This document shows, one piece after another, positions 16,183 through 24,441 of a DNA stretch of 43,056 nt (position 1 is the first letter of the stretch; each line of letters begins with the position of its first letter). Source of the stretch: an uncultured Lachnospiraceae bacterium (lineage in GTDB: Bacteria > Bacillota > Clostridia > Lachnospirales > Lachnospiraceae); NCBI GenBank assembly GCA_947176965.1, contig CAMWSU010000016.1, positions 1 through 43,056 of the forward strand, read 5' to 3'. The position numbers and the translations under genes were made by a program. The notes under the pieces were generated by a model. It had not been told where the DNA came from. It did not search any database and worked only from the letters and a program-made list of their open reading frames with translations.

Positions 16183-18990
16183 ATGCGAAGAGCAATAAAA
16201 AAGCGACTGGTCAAGGCGGCCGTACTCGGTCTGGGCATGGCCGCGGCTTGTTCCTTATACGGATGCGGTTCCTCAGAAACTGCTGGCGATGAGACAGATA
16301 TGGGAAACAGGGATCCTGGCAATACGGCAGCAGGAAATTCCGATGGCACACAGGAAGATACGGCGGAAAATCCGGACTCGGACGGCCCGCTGTCCGCATC
16401 CTATACAGTGCATGTGAATGCTTCCGAAGAGGATGATCCCAGCAGGATTTCAGATACTTTATACGGCTTGTTTTTGGAGGATATCAATTATGCGGTTGAC
16501 GGCGGCCTGTATGCGGAACTGGTCAAGAACCGTTCCTTTGAATACGGTCCGGCTGCCGCGGGCGAAAATAAGCATGGTTGGCTGAATGAAAATGACGAAT
16601 ATGTCAATTTCGAGGTAGTGGACGGGAGTGAGCAGAACAGCTGCCTGAATGAAGCAAATCCAAACTATGCCGTGATTTCTTATAATGGGCTTTCCTCCAA
16701 TGATCTCTATTATGGTATCTGCAATGTAGGATATCTGGACGGTCTTGCCGTTACATCCGGGGAAAGCTACCGCGTTTCCCTATATGTGAGGAGCGCGATG
16801 CAATCCGATCTCGAATGTATGGAAGTGAATGCCGCCGGGATGGAGCCGATTCCGGGTTATGAGGGGGATATACGGATTTCTCTTCGAGACGGGAATGGAA
16901 CCGTCTATGCGCAGGCTTATGTTGACGGTATATCGGATCAGTGGACCAGGCAGGAAGTCATTTTGACGCCCTCTGCCTCAGCAAACCAAAATCTGCGTCT
17001 TTATGTTGAGATTCGCATGGGCTCGATCTGCGTGGATATGGTTTCCATGATGCCCGTAGATACCTATCAAAATCTGCCCATCCGAAAGGACATCGGAGAG
17101 TATCTGGAAGCCTTACATCCTTCCTTTTTACGTTTCCCCGGCGGCTGTGCGATCGAGGGAAAGGATGAAGAAAGCATTTACCGCTGGAAGGATTCCATCG
17201 GAAACGGAACGGAATTTACGATAAACGGTGAAAAAACGACGGGGGACGCGGCAGTGCGTCCACAGGGCAGGGATATTTGGTCCGGAACGGCCGCCAATCC
17301 TTATTATACCACCTATGGCATCGGCTTTTATGAATATTTTGAACTCTGTGAGGCGCTGGATTGTCTTCCGGTCCCTGTTTTGAATGCCGGGATGACCTGC
17401 GAGATACAAAGTCCGAGATATATCGTGTATCCTCTAAGCAGTGACGAGTTCCGGCAATATGTGCAGGATGCTCTGGATCTGGTAGAGTTCTGCAGGGGCG
17501 GCGCTGATACCTACTGGGGCAGTGTACGTATCCGGATGGGGCATGAGGAACCTTTCCGATTGAAATATATCGCGATCGGAAATGAACAGTGGCAGAGTGA
17601 ATATCATGCGCACTACAGGAAATTTGTGGAAGCATTTGAAGCCGCCGCTGTGGAAAATCCGGATTTGTACGGAGATATTGAATTGATCGTGGCAAACGGT
17701 ACCGCTTCCGGCAGTACGGAGGGATGGTTCTATATCGAAGACTATCCGGATTCTCTTACGACGCTCGTAGACGAGCATTATTATGAATCTCCGAATTGGT
17801 TTTTAACAAATGTACATCGTTATGATTCCTATGACAGGGATGCTCAGGCAAGGGTATTTCTGGGAGAATATGCGGCGCAGTCCAATACCCTGTATGCGGC
17901 GCTTGCGGAGGCAGCGTATATGACAGGACTTGAGAGAAACGGGGATGTGGTCGAAATGGCATGCTACGCGCCCCTATTCGGGAATCGCACAAGTAATCAG
18001 TGGACACCGGATATGATCTTCTTTTCCAATCATTCCCTGTACGGAACCCCGAATTACTATGTTCAGAAAATGTTCGCGCAAAATGTCGGAACCAGGGTGC
18101 TGCCCACAGAGCTTGAAATGACCGGAATCGCACAGGAAAGCGGGCTGTCCGGTGCCGTCGGGCTTGGCTCGTGGATGACCTCTGTTTCCTATGATAATCT
18201 GACCGTGACCTCCAATGCGGACGGCTCCGTGTTATATCATACGGATTTTGAAAGTGACGATACCTTACGCGAGGACGGTTTTACGGATCACGAGGGCGAA
18301 TGGAGCATCCGTGACGGAAAACTCGTGCAGAAACATACGGGATCGCCCTTTGATACAAACACGGGCGATGTTGTTTATGTCGGGGATTCCTCCTGGAGCA
18401 ACTATACTCTCACCGTGGAGGCAGAAATTCTGGGAGGAAACGAAGGATTTTTGATTCCGGTTTGCGTTAAGGATTCCGGCAATAATATTTTCTGGAACGT
18501 CGGCGGGTGGGGGAATACCGTTTCCTGTCTGCAGATCGTTACAGGCAATTCCAAAAGCGGGCAGATTACCGGAACGGTGAGGAATCTGGTGCTGAAAAAA
18601 AATCAAGTCTACCAATTAAAGGTGGTCGTGGAGGGAAACAATATCAAATGTTACATTGACGATACCCTGTATGTGGATTATACGCAGCAAACAGCGGAGT
18701 ATATTTATGAAACGGCAAGTGTGGACAAAAACGGGGATATCATAATAAAATTTGTCAATATAACGGAAGAAGAAATTCCGATCGCCGTGGTTTTGGACGG
18801 ATTTCATATTGAAAACGCTTCCGGTGAAGCTCTGGTTACGGTTATGAACGGGGGAAGTCTTTCCGATACCAATTCCTTTGAGGAGCCGGAAAAGCTCTGT
18901 CCGCGGGAATATACGATGGAGATTGCCGCAGAATTTACCTATACCGCGCCGGCGTATTCGGTAAGCGTCATACGGATCAGGGCGGAATAA
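16183..18990 (+). CDS. GH51-type alpha-L-arabinofuranosidase, surface lipoprotein
   Basis: Predicted to remove arabinofuranosyl side chains from plant polysaccharides at the cell surface. 935 residues: lipobox LYGC (Cys28), an acidic linker rich in Asp, Gly and Asn to about residue 65, an N-terminal beta region with the GH51-like GLFLEDINYAVDGGLYAEL (about 90-110), then a TIM barrel with FLRFPGGC near 315. The acid/base is probably Glu468 (AIGNEQW) and the nucleophile Glu562 (FLGEYA). After about residue 660 a laminin-G/DUF1080-like sandwich (SVLYHTDFES ... NIKCYIDDTLYVDY) is embedded before the last beta-domain strands. The ribosome site TAGGAGGAT precedes ATG 16183. The export signal and the extra sandwich domain set it apart from the common intracellular GH51 enzymes. 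Monocistronic. Confidence 0.87.
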   Translation: MRRAIKKRLVKAAVLGLGMAAACSLYGCGSSETAGDETDMGNRDPGNTAAGNSDGTQEDTAENPDSDGPLSASYTVHVNASEEDDPSRISDTLYGLFLEDINYAVDGGLYAELVKNRSFEYGPAAAGENKHGWLNENDEYVNFEVVDGSEQNSCLNEANPNYAVISYNGLSSNDLYYGICNVGYLDGLAVTSGESYRVSLYVRSAMQSDLECMEVNAAGMEPIPGYEGDIRISLRDGNGTVYAQAYVDGISDQWTRQEVILTPSASANQNLRLYVEIRMGSICVDMVSMMPVDTYQNLPIRKDIGEYLEALHPSFLRFPGGCAIEGKDEESIYRWKDSIGNGTEFTINGEKTTGDAAVRPQGRDIWSGTAANPYYTTYGIGFYEYFELCEALDCLPVPVLNAGMTCEIQSPRYIVYPLSSDEFRQYVQDALDLVEFCRGGADTYWGSVRIRMGHEEPFRLKYIAIGNEQWQSEYHAHYRKFVEAFEAAAVENPDLYGDIELIVANGTASGSTEGWFYIEDYPDSLTTLVDEHYYESPNWFLTNVHRYDSYDRDAQARVFLGEYAAQSNTLYAALAEAAYMTGLERNGDVVEMACYAPLFGNRTSNQWTPDMIFFSNHSLYGTPNYYVQKMFAQNVGTRVLPTELEMTGIAQESGLSGAVGLGSWMTSVSYDNLTVTSNADGSVLYHTDFESDDTLREDGFTDHEGEWSIRDGKLVQKHTGSPFDTNTGDVVYVGDSSWSNYTLTVEAEILGGNEGFLIPVCVKDSGNNIFWNVGGWGNTVSCLQIVTGNSKSGQITGTVRNLVLKKNQVYQLKVVVEGNNIKCYIDDTLYVDYTQQTAEYIYETASVDKNGDIIIKFVNITEEEIPIAVVLDGFHIENASGEALVTVMNGGSLSDTNSFEEPEKLCPREYTMEIAAEFTYTAPAYSVSVIRIRAE

Positions 18991-19007
18991 TATGTACATA
19001 GCGAGTT

Positions 19008-19041
19008 AAAAGGGGCTATACGTTTCCGTACAGCCCCTTTT
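19008..19041 (+). terminator. Bidirectional terminator
   Basis: AAAAGGGGCT-ATACG ... CGTAC-AGCCCCTTTT, a symmetric hairpin with A-run and T-run, placed between two converging genes, 18 bp after the arabinofuranosidase stop and 22 bp before the GNAT stop. Confidence 0.88.
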
Positions 19042-19062
19042 GCAGTAATTCCATTGACGCAT

Positions 19063-19500
19063 TCAGGTTAACACCTTCTCCATCATAATCTCATCTTCAT
19101 CGCACTCCCCGGTCAGATAAAAGCCTAACTTCTCATACATATTTTTTGCAGCTTCATTCCCGTCAATATAGCATAAGATCACTTTATCATACTTGCCATC
19201 AGATTCCATCATTTTCAGAATTTGCTGCGCCGCTTCGGTTCCAAAACCTTTCCCCTGATAGCGTTCATCTATAAACATCTGGCTAAAATCAAACGCCTTC
19301 CGTTCGTCACAGTCATAATACAGCGCCATTCCCACCGGAACATCGTCATCATAAATGACATAGGCATTGCTTCTGCTTTCCCGATACGCATACGCTCTCG
19401 CCAACATTCGCATATCATCAGATACAAACCCCTTTTGTGATTCCGAAACTTTCAGACCAAATCTCCAATTCCCAGGATCTACAACTTCAAGCCTGATCAT
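19063..19500 (-). CDS. GNAT-family N-acetyltransferase (diamine/polyamine type)
   Basis: 145-residue acetyltransferase. The N-terminus MIRLEVVDPGNWRFGLKVSESQ resembles spermidine/diamine acetyltransferases of Firmicutes (BltD-like). The acetyl-CoA motif A is visible as MFIDERYQGKGFGTEAAQQIL (Q/R-x2-G-x-G/A form), and motif B as YEKLGFYLTGE. I chose ATG 19500 because GGAGGAAAAATA precedes it; the frame runs 66 nt further upstream without a ribosome site and through a CAAGAACTTCTTG palindrome. The substrate call is by resemblance only. No operon partners. Confidence 0.85.
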   Translation of the reverse strand: MIRLEVVDPGNWRFGLKVSESQKGFVSDDMRMLARAYAYRESRSNAYVIYDDDVPVGMALYYDCDERKAFDFSQMFIDERYQGKGFGTEAAQQILKMMESDGKYDKVILCYIDGNEAAKNMYEKLGFYLTGECDEDEIMMEKVLT

Positions 19501-19611
19501 TATTTTTCCTCCATGAAACAAGAACTTCTTGTGAGAAAAGCCATTCCTTGTTCTTATATAATACAACTTTCATTTACGACACCCCATAGTTTGCACTCAT
19601 ATATCAAAAAC

Positions 19612-19990
19612 TTATTTCTGATGCTCAATAATCCATTGTAAAATTTCCTTTTCACCAATATCACCAGATGCCAGCGCAAGAATCACGTCACTCAACTCCT
19701 TTTGACTGTAAGACAATTCATATCCGTTTAATGACAGAAAAACCAACATCACGTGCGCACCAAGTCTTTTGTTTCCGTCTAACATAGCATGATTTTTTAC
19801 CAATCCAAAACAAAGCCTTGCCGCTTTTGCCTGCACACTCGGATAGAGCTCTATTTCTCCAAAAAAACTGAAAAGGATTATTTAGCGCCAAATCCAACAT
19901 TCCTTCATCACGAATACCAGCACTTCCTCCAGTGGCCTCTATCAAACTTGCATGAATCTTTAATATCTGTTCTTTGCTTAAAATGATCAT
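19612..19990 (-). pseudogene. doc: Doc-type toxin, frameshifted in a T7 run
   Basis: Fic/Doc-family toxin partner of the adjacent Phd antitoxin; Doc enzymes phosphorylate EF-Tu. Residues 1-45 (MIILSKEQILKIHASLIEAT ... NPFQFF) are read in one frame from ATG 19990; the rest, including the Fic motif HAMLDGNKRLG, is in another frame to the stop at 19612. Removing one T from the seven at 19867-19861 (minus strand) joins them into one ~125-residue protein through FFGEIELYPSVQAKAA. So this is a single-base homopolymer insertion: true inactivation, a phase-variable switch or a sequencing error. The start overlaps the antitoxin stop by 4 nt (ATGA), the classical arrangement. Confidence 0.85.
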
Positions 19991-20229
19991 TTTGCAAGAA
20001 CCTCATACGCTTCCATATTCTGTTTTATCAATCTCTCAGATATTGCAAAAACATCTTCATTACCGGCAACCTTTTCTTTTTCTGCCTTGCTGAAATCAAT
20101 TACCAAATATCTGGGTACGTTATTTTTCAGAATAACCGCTGTTCCATGTTCATCAACTACTTTGGCTACCTTTGAAAAATTTTGATTCGCTTCTGTAATT
20201 GAAATCATTGTGTTTGTATCTATTGTCAT
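19987..20229 (-). CDS. phd: Phd/YefM-type antitoxin
   Basis: 80-residue antitoxin and autorepressor. The N-terminus MTIDTNTMISITEANQNFSK is the Phd/YefM DNA-binding fold, followed by VILKNNVPRYLVIDF; the C-terminal third (EKEKVAGNEDVFAISERL...) is the toxin-binding tail. It comes first in the operon, overlapping doc by 4 nt. AGGTG lies upstream of ATG 20229, and a 12-bp palindromic operator lies inside the promoter. With doc frameshifted, the antitoxin may persist alone. Confidence 0.9.
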   Translation of the reverse strand: MTIDTNTMISITEANQNFSKVAKVVDEHGTAVILKNNVPRYLVIDFSKAEKEKVAGNEDVFAISERLIKQNMEAYEVLAK

Positions 20230-20255
20230 TTTACATGCACCTCGCTTCTGATTAC

Positions 20256-20284
20256 ATTATATGCAAATTCTAGCTAGAAAACAA
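20256..20284 (-). promoter_or_regulatory. phd-doc promoter with palindromic operator
   Basis: Minus strand TTGTTT (20284-20279), a 17-nt spacer and TATAAT (20261-20256). The perfect palindrome TTCTAGCTAGAA (20268-20279) fills the spacer, the expected place for Phd autorepression. Confidence 0.7.
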
Positions 20285-20385
20285 CCTATTTCACGCAGTA
20301 TTTAAAATTGTCTTATCACTAAAATCTTCCCTTGCAAAATGCCATAAGGAAAAAAACAAGAGAGAAATGATATATAAAAAAGTCA

Positions 20386-20436
20386 TTGACGAACACAGTT
20401 GTCTGTGCTATATTTTATATACTCTATAGGGGTATA
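20386..20436 (+). promoter_or_regulatory. csoR-copA promoter and CsoR operator
   Basis: TTGACG (20386-20391), a 17-nt spacer containing CACAG-TTGT-CTGTG, and TATATT (20409-20414). Overlapping the transcription start is TATACTCTATAGGGGTATA (20418-20436), a pseudo-palindrome of the G-rich TATA-flanked type bound by CsoR repressors. Confidence 0.75.
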
Positions 20437-20515
20437 TTGAACACGGAAATTTCTGTAAAACACCATTTTTTCTTCCTTATTATAGTAGATTATTTGCAAA
20501 AGAACCCATACTAAA

Positions 20516-20585
20516 AAAGAACGCTGCGCGTTCTTTCGAAGAATTGCGTAAGCAATTCTTCTGGGGTCTGGTAATTTCCTATAAG
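20516..20585 (+). repeat. Double-hairpin interspersed repeat, family A copy 1
   Basis: 70-bp unit in the csoR leader: hairpin AAAGAACGC-TGC-GCGTTCTTT, then hairpin GAAGAATTGC-GTAA-GCAATTCTTC, then a 24-nt tail ending AATTTCCTATAAG. It aligns without gaps to 40734-40803, with both hairpins changed by paired substitutions. Confidence 0.8.
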
Positions 20586-20612
20586 TAAAAAAATTTCCTG
20601 CGGAGGTTCACG

Positions 20613-20942
20613 ATGGAAAATGAAGCGACAAGCACCGCCTGCAGCAAAGGCTGCGCAGAATGCGAGCGGCACAAGCACCGTTCGAAAGAAGAATACCGTT
20701 CTCTGACAAACCGGTTAAACCGCATCGAAGGTCAGATCCGCGGCATCCGCCAAATGGTGGATGACGAGCGCTACTGTGTGGATATTCTCACGCAGGTCAG
20801 CGCCGTACAATCGGCGCTCAATGCCTTTAACCGCGAACTGCTCACGCGCCATATCAAGAGCTGTGTGACGGAGGACATCAAGAGCGGAAACGACGCAGCC
20901 GTTGATGAACTCTGCGCCACACTGCAAAAATTAATGAAATAA
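20613..20942 (+). CDS. csoR: CsoR-family copper-sensing repressor
   Basis: 109-residue all-helical repressor that releases DNA on binding Cu(I). The C-H-C ligand set is visible as Cys55 (ERYCVDI), His80 (LLTRHIKS) and Cys84, with the conserved NRLNRIEGQIRGI helix at 33-46. An N-terminal Cys/His-rich extension (ACSKGCAECERHKHR) may add metal contacts. The ribosome site GCGGAGGTTCACG precedes ATG 20613. It is the first gene of the copper operon, with its operator upstream, and is followed by copA. Confidence 0.94.
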   Translation: MENEATSTACSKGCAECERHKHRSKEEYRSLTNRLNRIEGQIRGIRQMVDDERYCVDILTQVSAVQSALNAFNRELLTRHIKSCVTEDIKSGNDAAVDELCATLQKLMK

Positions 20943-20990
20943 AAAAGAACGCTGCGCGTTCTTTGCGAGATTTGCGTTCCGCAAACTCGC
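20941..20990 (+). repeat. Double hairpin between csoR and copA (family A-related)
   Basis: The first hairpin, with its A-run, is a 24-bp exact copy of 20513-20536; the second, GCGAGATTTGC-GTTCC-GCAAACTCGC with one bulged A, differs. The tail TTTCCTATAAG is missing. csoR is thus bracketed by direct repeats 428 bp apart. Confidence 0.7.
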
Positions 20991-21033
20991 GTGTATGAGA
21001 ATCCTTAATAGTTATAAAGAAAGTGACTTCATC

Positions 21034-23658
21034 ATGAAAAAAGAAATCTATGATATCACGGGAATGACATGCTCCGCCTGCTCCGCACGTGTGGAAAAGA
21101 CCGCCGCCAAGCTTCCCGGTGTCCAAAAAGCGAGCGTGAATCTCCTCACCAACCGCATGAATATTGAATATGACGAAACTCAGCTCTCTCAGGACGAGAT
21201 TGTCTCCGCCATCGAGAAAGCGGGGTACGGCGCCGGACTATCCTCTGCGTCAGCGAATACGAAAAACACGGATCACAGTCCCGCTTCCATGCAGCATGCA
21301 GAAAATACGCCGTCCGAGAATGTGAATGAGAAACATATCCGCAGCATGAAAAAGCGCCTCGTCTGGTCATTTGTTTTTTTGATTCCAATGATGTATGTGT
21401 CCATGCACGGCATGTTCCGGCATATGTTCGGTCTGCCGGTTCCACGCTTTGTCTCTGCGCTGTTTGATGGGGAGCAGAATGCCGTCGTCAATGTATTGAC
21501 CCAGTTTTTGCTTTTGCTTCCTATTTTATATTTGAACCGCAGCTATTATATGAATGGCTTCCGTAACCTGTTTCACGGTGCGCCGAATATGGACACCTTG
21601 ATCGCACTCGGCTCCACCGCATCCACTGTTTACGGTTTATTTGCGCTCTACCGCATCGGCTACGGACTCGGGCACGGCGATATCGCGGTAGTGTCACACT
21701 ACCTGTCCGACATTTATTTTGAATCGGCAGGCATGATCGTCACACTAATCACGCTCGGAAAATTTTTAGAGGCACGCTCAAAGGGCAAAACAAGCAGCGC
21801 GATTGAAAAGCTGATGGATCTTTCTCCGCGGACGGCGCTCGTTATGCGTGACGGAACAGAACAGGAAATTCCCGTCTCTCTTGTTGCGGTCGGTGACACG
21901 GTCATTGTTAAGCCCGGCGCACGTGTCCCCGTGGACGGCGTGATCGTGAGCGGTCATACCTCACTGGACGAATCGCCGATCACCGGAGAGAGTCTTCCCG
22001 TAGAAAAAAAAGAGGGCGACTCCGTAATCTCCGCCTCTATGAACCAAAACGGATATTTTCAGATGAAAGCACAACGGGTCGGTGAGGACACGACCATTCA
22101 GCAGATCATCCGCCTTGTGGAGGAAGCGTCTTCCAGCAAAGCGCCGATCGCGCGCCTTGCCGATAAGGTGTCCGGCATTTTTGTTCCGGTCGTCATGCTC
22201 ATCGCGCTTGCAACGACCCTCATCTGGATGTTCGTCGGAGCGGATTTTGAATCCGCGCTCTCCTTCGGCATCAGTGTCCTCGTGATCTCCTGCCCGTGCG
22301 CGCTCGGTTTAGCAACCCCTGTCGCGATCATGGTCGGGACGGGTAAGGGCGCGGAAAACGGCATCCTGATCAAATCGGGAGAAGCGTTGGAAACAGCGCA
22401 CCATATCGACACGGTCGTATTGGATAAAACGGGAACCATCACGGAGGGGAAACCGCATGTGACCGACGTGTTTACCTATGACTGCACAAAAGAAGAACTG
22501 CTCCGCATCGCGGCTTCCTTAGAGCATAAAAGCGAGCATCCGCTTGCAGAAGCGGTGCTGTCCTATGCACCTTCTTTCTATGCAGAAACGACCGATTTTA
22601 CGCTTCTTCCCGGTCAGGGTATCAGCGCCGTGATCAATGGCATCCGCTATTATTCGGGTAATTTACATCTCCCCGTATCCTGCATCACGCAGGATATCCG
22701 GCAGCGTGTAGAAGCGCTCTCCGACGAGGGCAAAACACCGCTTTTATTTACATCGGATACCCGCTTCCTCGGCATCATTGCCGTCGCCGACGTTGTAAAA
22801 CCGACGAGCGCGCAGGCAATCCGCCTTTTACACGATATGCATATCCGTACGGTCATGCTGACGGGCGACAATGAGCGCGTCGCGGGGGCGATTCAAAAAC
22901 AGACGGGTGTCTCGTCGGTGATCGCCGGTGTACTTCCGCAGGATAAAGAGCGGCATATCCGTTCGCTCAAAGAGCAGGGACACATCGTCGCCATGATCGG
23001 GGACGGCATCAATGACGCACCGGCTCTTGCAAGTGCGGATGTCGGCATTGCCATCGGCGCAGGAACCGAGGTTGCAATCGAAAGCGCAGACGCTGTCTTG
23101 ATCCGCAATGATCTGCTTGACGCGGTAACGGCGATCCGTTTAAGCAAAGCAGTCATCCGCAATATCCGCCAAAATCTGTTTTGGGCATTTTTTTATAACT
23201 GCATCGGCATCCCGCTCGCGGCAGGCGTCCTGTACGCGCCGCTTCACTTAAGACTGACACCGATGTTCGGCGCCGCGGCCATGAGTTTAAGCAGCGTCTG
23301 CGTTGTCACCAACGCTCTGCGCCTGCGGTTTTTTAAGCCAACGGTACGTGCAGGCGGCCTTTCGGCGGATGAAACCGCCCCTGCCGACACTGCGCCAATC
23401 GCAACCAAGGCCTCTAAAGAGGCTCAAAATAAGGAGGAATCAACTATGACAATCACATTAAGTATTGAAGGAATGATGTGCGAACACTGCAAAAAGCATG
23501 TGGAGGAAGCGCTTTCTAAGCTGCCGGCCTCATCCGTATCCGTGGATTTAGCCGCAAAGAGCGCAAGTCTTACCCCGACAGGCGATATTTCCGACGAAAC
23601 ACTCAAACAGACGATCGCTGATGCCGGGTATGAGTTAGTGAACATCGCAAGAAGCTAG
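21034..23658 (+). CDS. copA: Copper-exporting P1B-type ATPase with C-terminal CopZ-like domain
   Basis: 874-residue Cu(I) pump. The N-terminal HMA domain has GMTCSAC (Cys13, Cys16); then come transmembrane helices, the actuator motif TGES, the intramembrane CPC (420-422), phosphorylation site DKTG (Asp464), the SEHP nucleotide-binding motif, GDGINDAP, and the Cu(I)-specific YN and MxxSS motifs in the last two helices. After a ~30-residue Ala/Thr/Glu-rich linker the same frame continues into a second HMA domain (GMMCEHC) at the C-terminus, an unusual place. I prefer ATG 21034 (MKKEIYDITG); the frame is open to ATG 20995, which has no ribosome site. It lies in an operon with csoR. Confidence 0.94.
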   Translation: MKKEIYDITGMTCSACSARVEKTAAKLPGVQKASVNLLTNRMNIEYDETQLSQDEIVSAIEKAGYGAGLSSASANTKNTDHSPASMQHAENTPSENVNEKHIRSMKKRLVWSFVFLIPMMYVSMHGMFRHMFGLPVPRFVSALFDGEQNAVVNVLTQFLLLLPILYLNRSYYMNGFRNLFHGAPNMDTLIALGSTASTVYGLFALYRIGYGLGHGDIAVVSHYLSDIYFESAGMIVTLITLGKFLEARSKGKTSSAIEKLMDLSPRTALVMRDGTEQEIPVSLVAVGDTVIVKPGARVPVDGVIVSGHTSLDESPITGESLPVEKKEGDSVISASMNQNGYFQMKAQRVGEDTTIQQIIRLVEEASSSKAPIARLADKVSGIFVPVVMLIALATTLIWMFVGADFESALSFGISVLVISCPCALGLATPVAIMVGTGKGAENGILIKSGEALETAHHIDTVVLDKTGTITEGKPHVTDVFTYDCTKEELLRIAASLEHKSEHPLAEAVLSYAPSFYAETTDFTLLPGQGISAVINGIRYYSGNLHLPVSCITQDIRQRVEALSDEGKTPLLFTSDTRFLGIIAVADVVKPTSAQAIRLLHDMHIRTVMLTGDNERVAGAIQKQTGVSSVIAGVLPQDKERHIRSLKEQGHIVAMIGDGINDAPALASADVGIAIGAGTEVAIESADAVLIRNDLLDAVTAIRLSKAVIRNIRQNLFWAFFYNCIGIPLAAGVLYAPLHLRLTPMFGAAAMSLSSVCVVTNALRLRFFKPTVRAGGLSADETAPADTAPIATKASKEAQNKEESTMTITLSIEGMMCEHCKKHVEEALSKLPASSVSVDLAAKSASLTPTGDISDETLKQTIADAGYELVNIARS
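23446..23658 (+). CDS. copZ: Possible independently translated CopZ-like copper chaperone (internal start)
   Basis: Inside the last part of copA, in the same frame, AAGGAGG lies 8 nt before ATG 23446. From there 70 residues form a complete HMA domain with the copper-binding GMMCEHC at Cys12 and Cys15, the size of free CopZ. Two readings are possible: an ancestral copA-copZ gene pair fused by loss of the copA stop, leaving the old start signal, or dual production of pump-tethered and free chaperone. The ribosome site is as strong as any in the window, so free CopZ is likely. Protein evidence is lacking. Confidence 0.6.
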   Translation: MTITLSIEGMMCEHCKKHVEEALSKLPASSVSVDLAAKSASLTPTGDISDETLKQTIADAGYELVNIARS

Positions 23659-23800
23659 TGTAGTGTCCCATTCATAATCAGCCAAACTGCACTGTTTCTA
23701 TCGTCACCTGCTGCGTTGTCATCAGTCAGCGTAGCCACCGCTACGCCTTCTTCCGCCTTGCAGAATGACGATATACTCTTAATACGGCTTCTTTTGTTCA
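23659..23800. other. Intergenic sequence after copA, possible degenerate repeat
   Basis: No gene. It contains the hairpin GCGTAGC-CACC-GCTACGC (near 23728-23745). It begins directly at the copA stop and looks like a decayed coding or repeat fragment. Only one copy is seen in this window. Confidence 0.3.
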
Positions 23801-23816
23801 TTGACGCACTCACAAA

Positions 23817-23855
23817 ATCAGAGCGCATAGATCAATATGGTCTATGCGCTCTGAT
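23817..23855 (+). terminator. Bidirectional terminator
   Basis: Perfect 15-bp stem ATCAGAGCGCATAGA/TCTATGCGCTCTGAT, followed by CATTTT on the plus strand and TTTTG on the minus. It ends the copper operon and the converging minus-strand pair. Confidence 0.88.
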
Positions 23856-23882
23856 CATTTTACAAACATATAGGAAATAGAA

Positions 23883-24422
23883 TCAAGCGATCTGTTCAAT
23901 CCGGCATTTCTGACATAGCGGATATGTTGCCAAAAACGGTTCAACGCTCTTTTTCATCTCTGCAAAAGAACTCCCATAAAAATACAAAGCCGTGTAGGTT
24001 TTTCCCTCCCAATAGCTGTACATGCTTCCGATTCCCTTCATCGCTTGCTCCATTTGCTCGATTACATAATTGATATCACAACTCTTATATACCTCCTCGG
24101 GCAGATCAACGCCATTGGAATAGTAGGCCATTCCCTCTAATGTTCCCACTTCTATTTCGGGTTCCATACCCTGCAAACGAGAACCCTTGGGGATTCCTAT
24201 TCTATTCAGCAGATCCACCAGCCATGGGATGAGTTCCTGTCGATCCTCTGTCAAATGAATCTCGATATCGCAGTACGCAATCTCTCCATCGGGATTCTGC
24301 GCTGTTCCACCCCCGGTAATCTCTCCGATTCCTTTTTTCTCCAAAATCTCCTGCAGAGCATCCTCCAGCTCAAATCTGTGCTTGGGCTGAAAACGCGCAT
24401 TTAATTTTAATGTCAGATACAT
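23883..24422 (-). CDS. Uncharacterised 179-residue protein
   Basis: No family recognised. Soluble, no signal peptide or membrane segment. The N-terminal part (FQPKHRFELEDALQEILEKK, then GIGEITGGGTAQNPDGEIAYCDIEIHL) has a beta-alpha-beta look with a Gly-rich turn. The C-terminal half contains Cys in SCDIN and C-x2-C (LCQKC) near the end. The AGGAGGGG ribosome site is excellent. It lies 19 nt after the gene at 24442-25155, so the two are probably cotranscribed and the products may be linked. Confidence 0.75.
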   Translation of the reverse strand: MYLTLKLNARFQPKHRFELEDALQEILEKKGIGEITGGGTAQNPDGEIAYCDIEIHLTEDRQELIPWLVDLLNRIGIPKGSRLQGMEPEIEVGTLEGMAYYSNGVDLPEEVYKSCDINYVIEQMEQAMKGIGSMYSYWEGKTYTALYFYGSSFAEMKKSVEPFLATYPLCQKCRIEQIA

Positions 24423-24441
24423 GAATTCCCCTCCTTATAAA

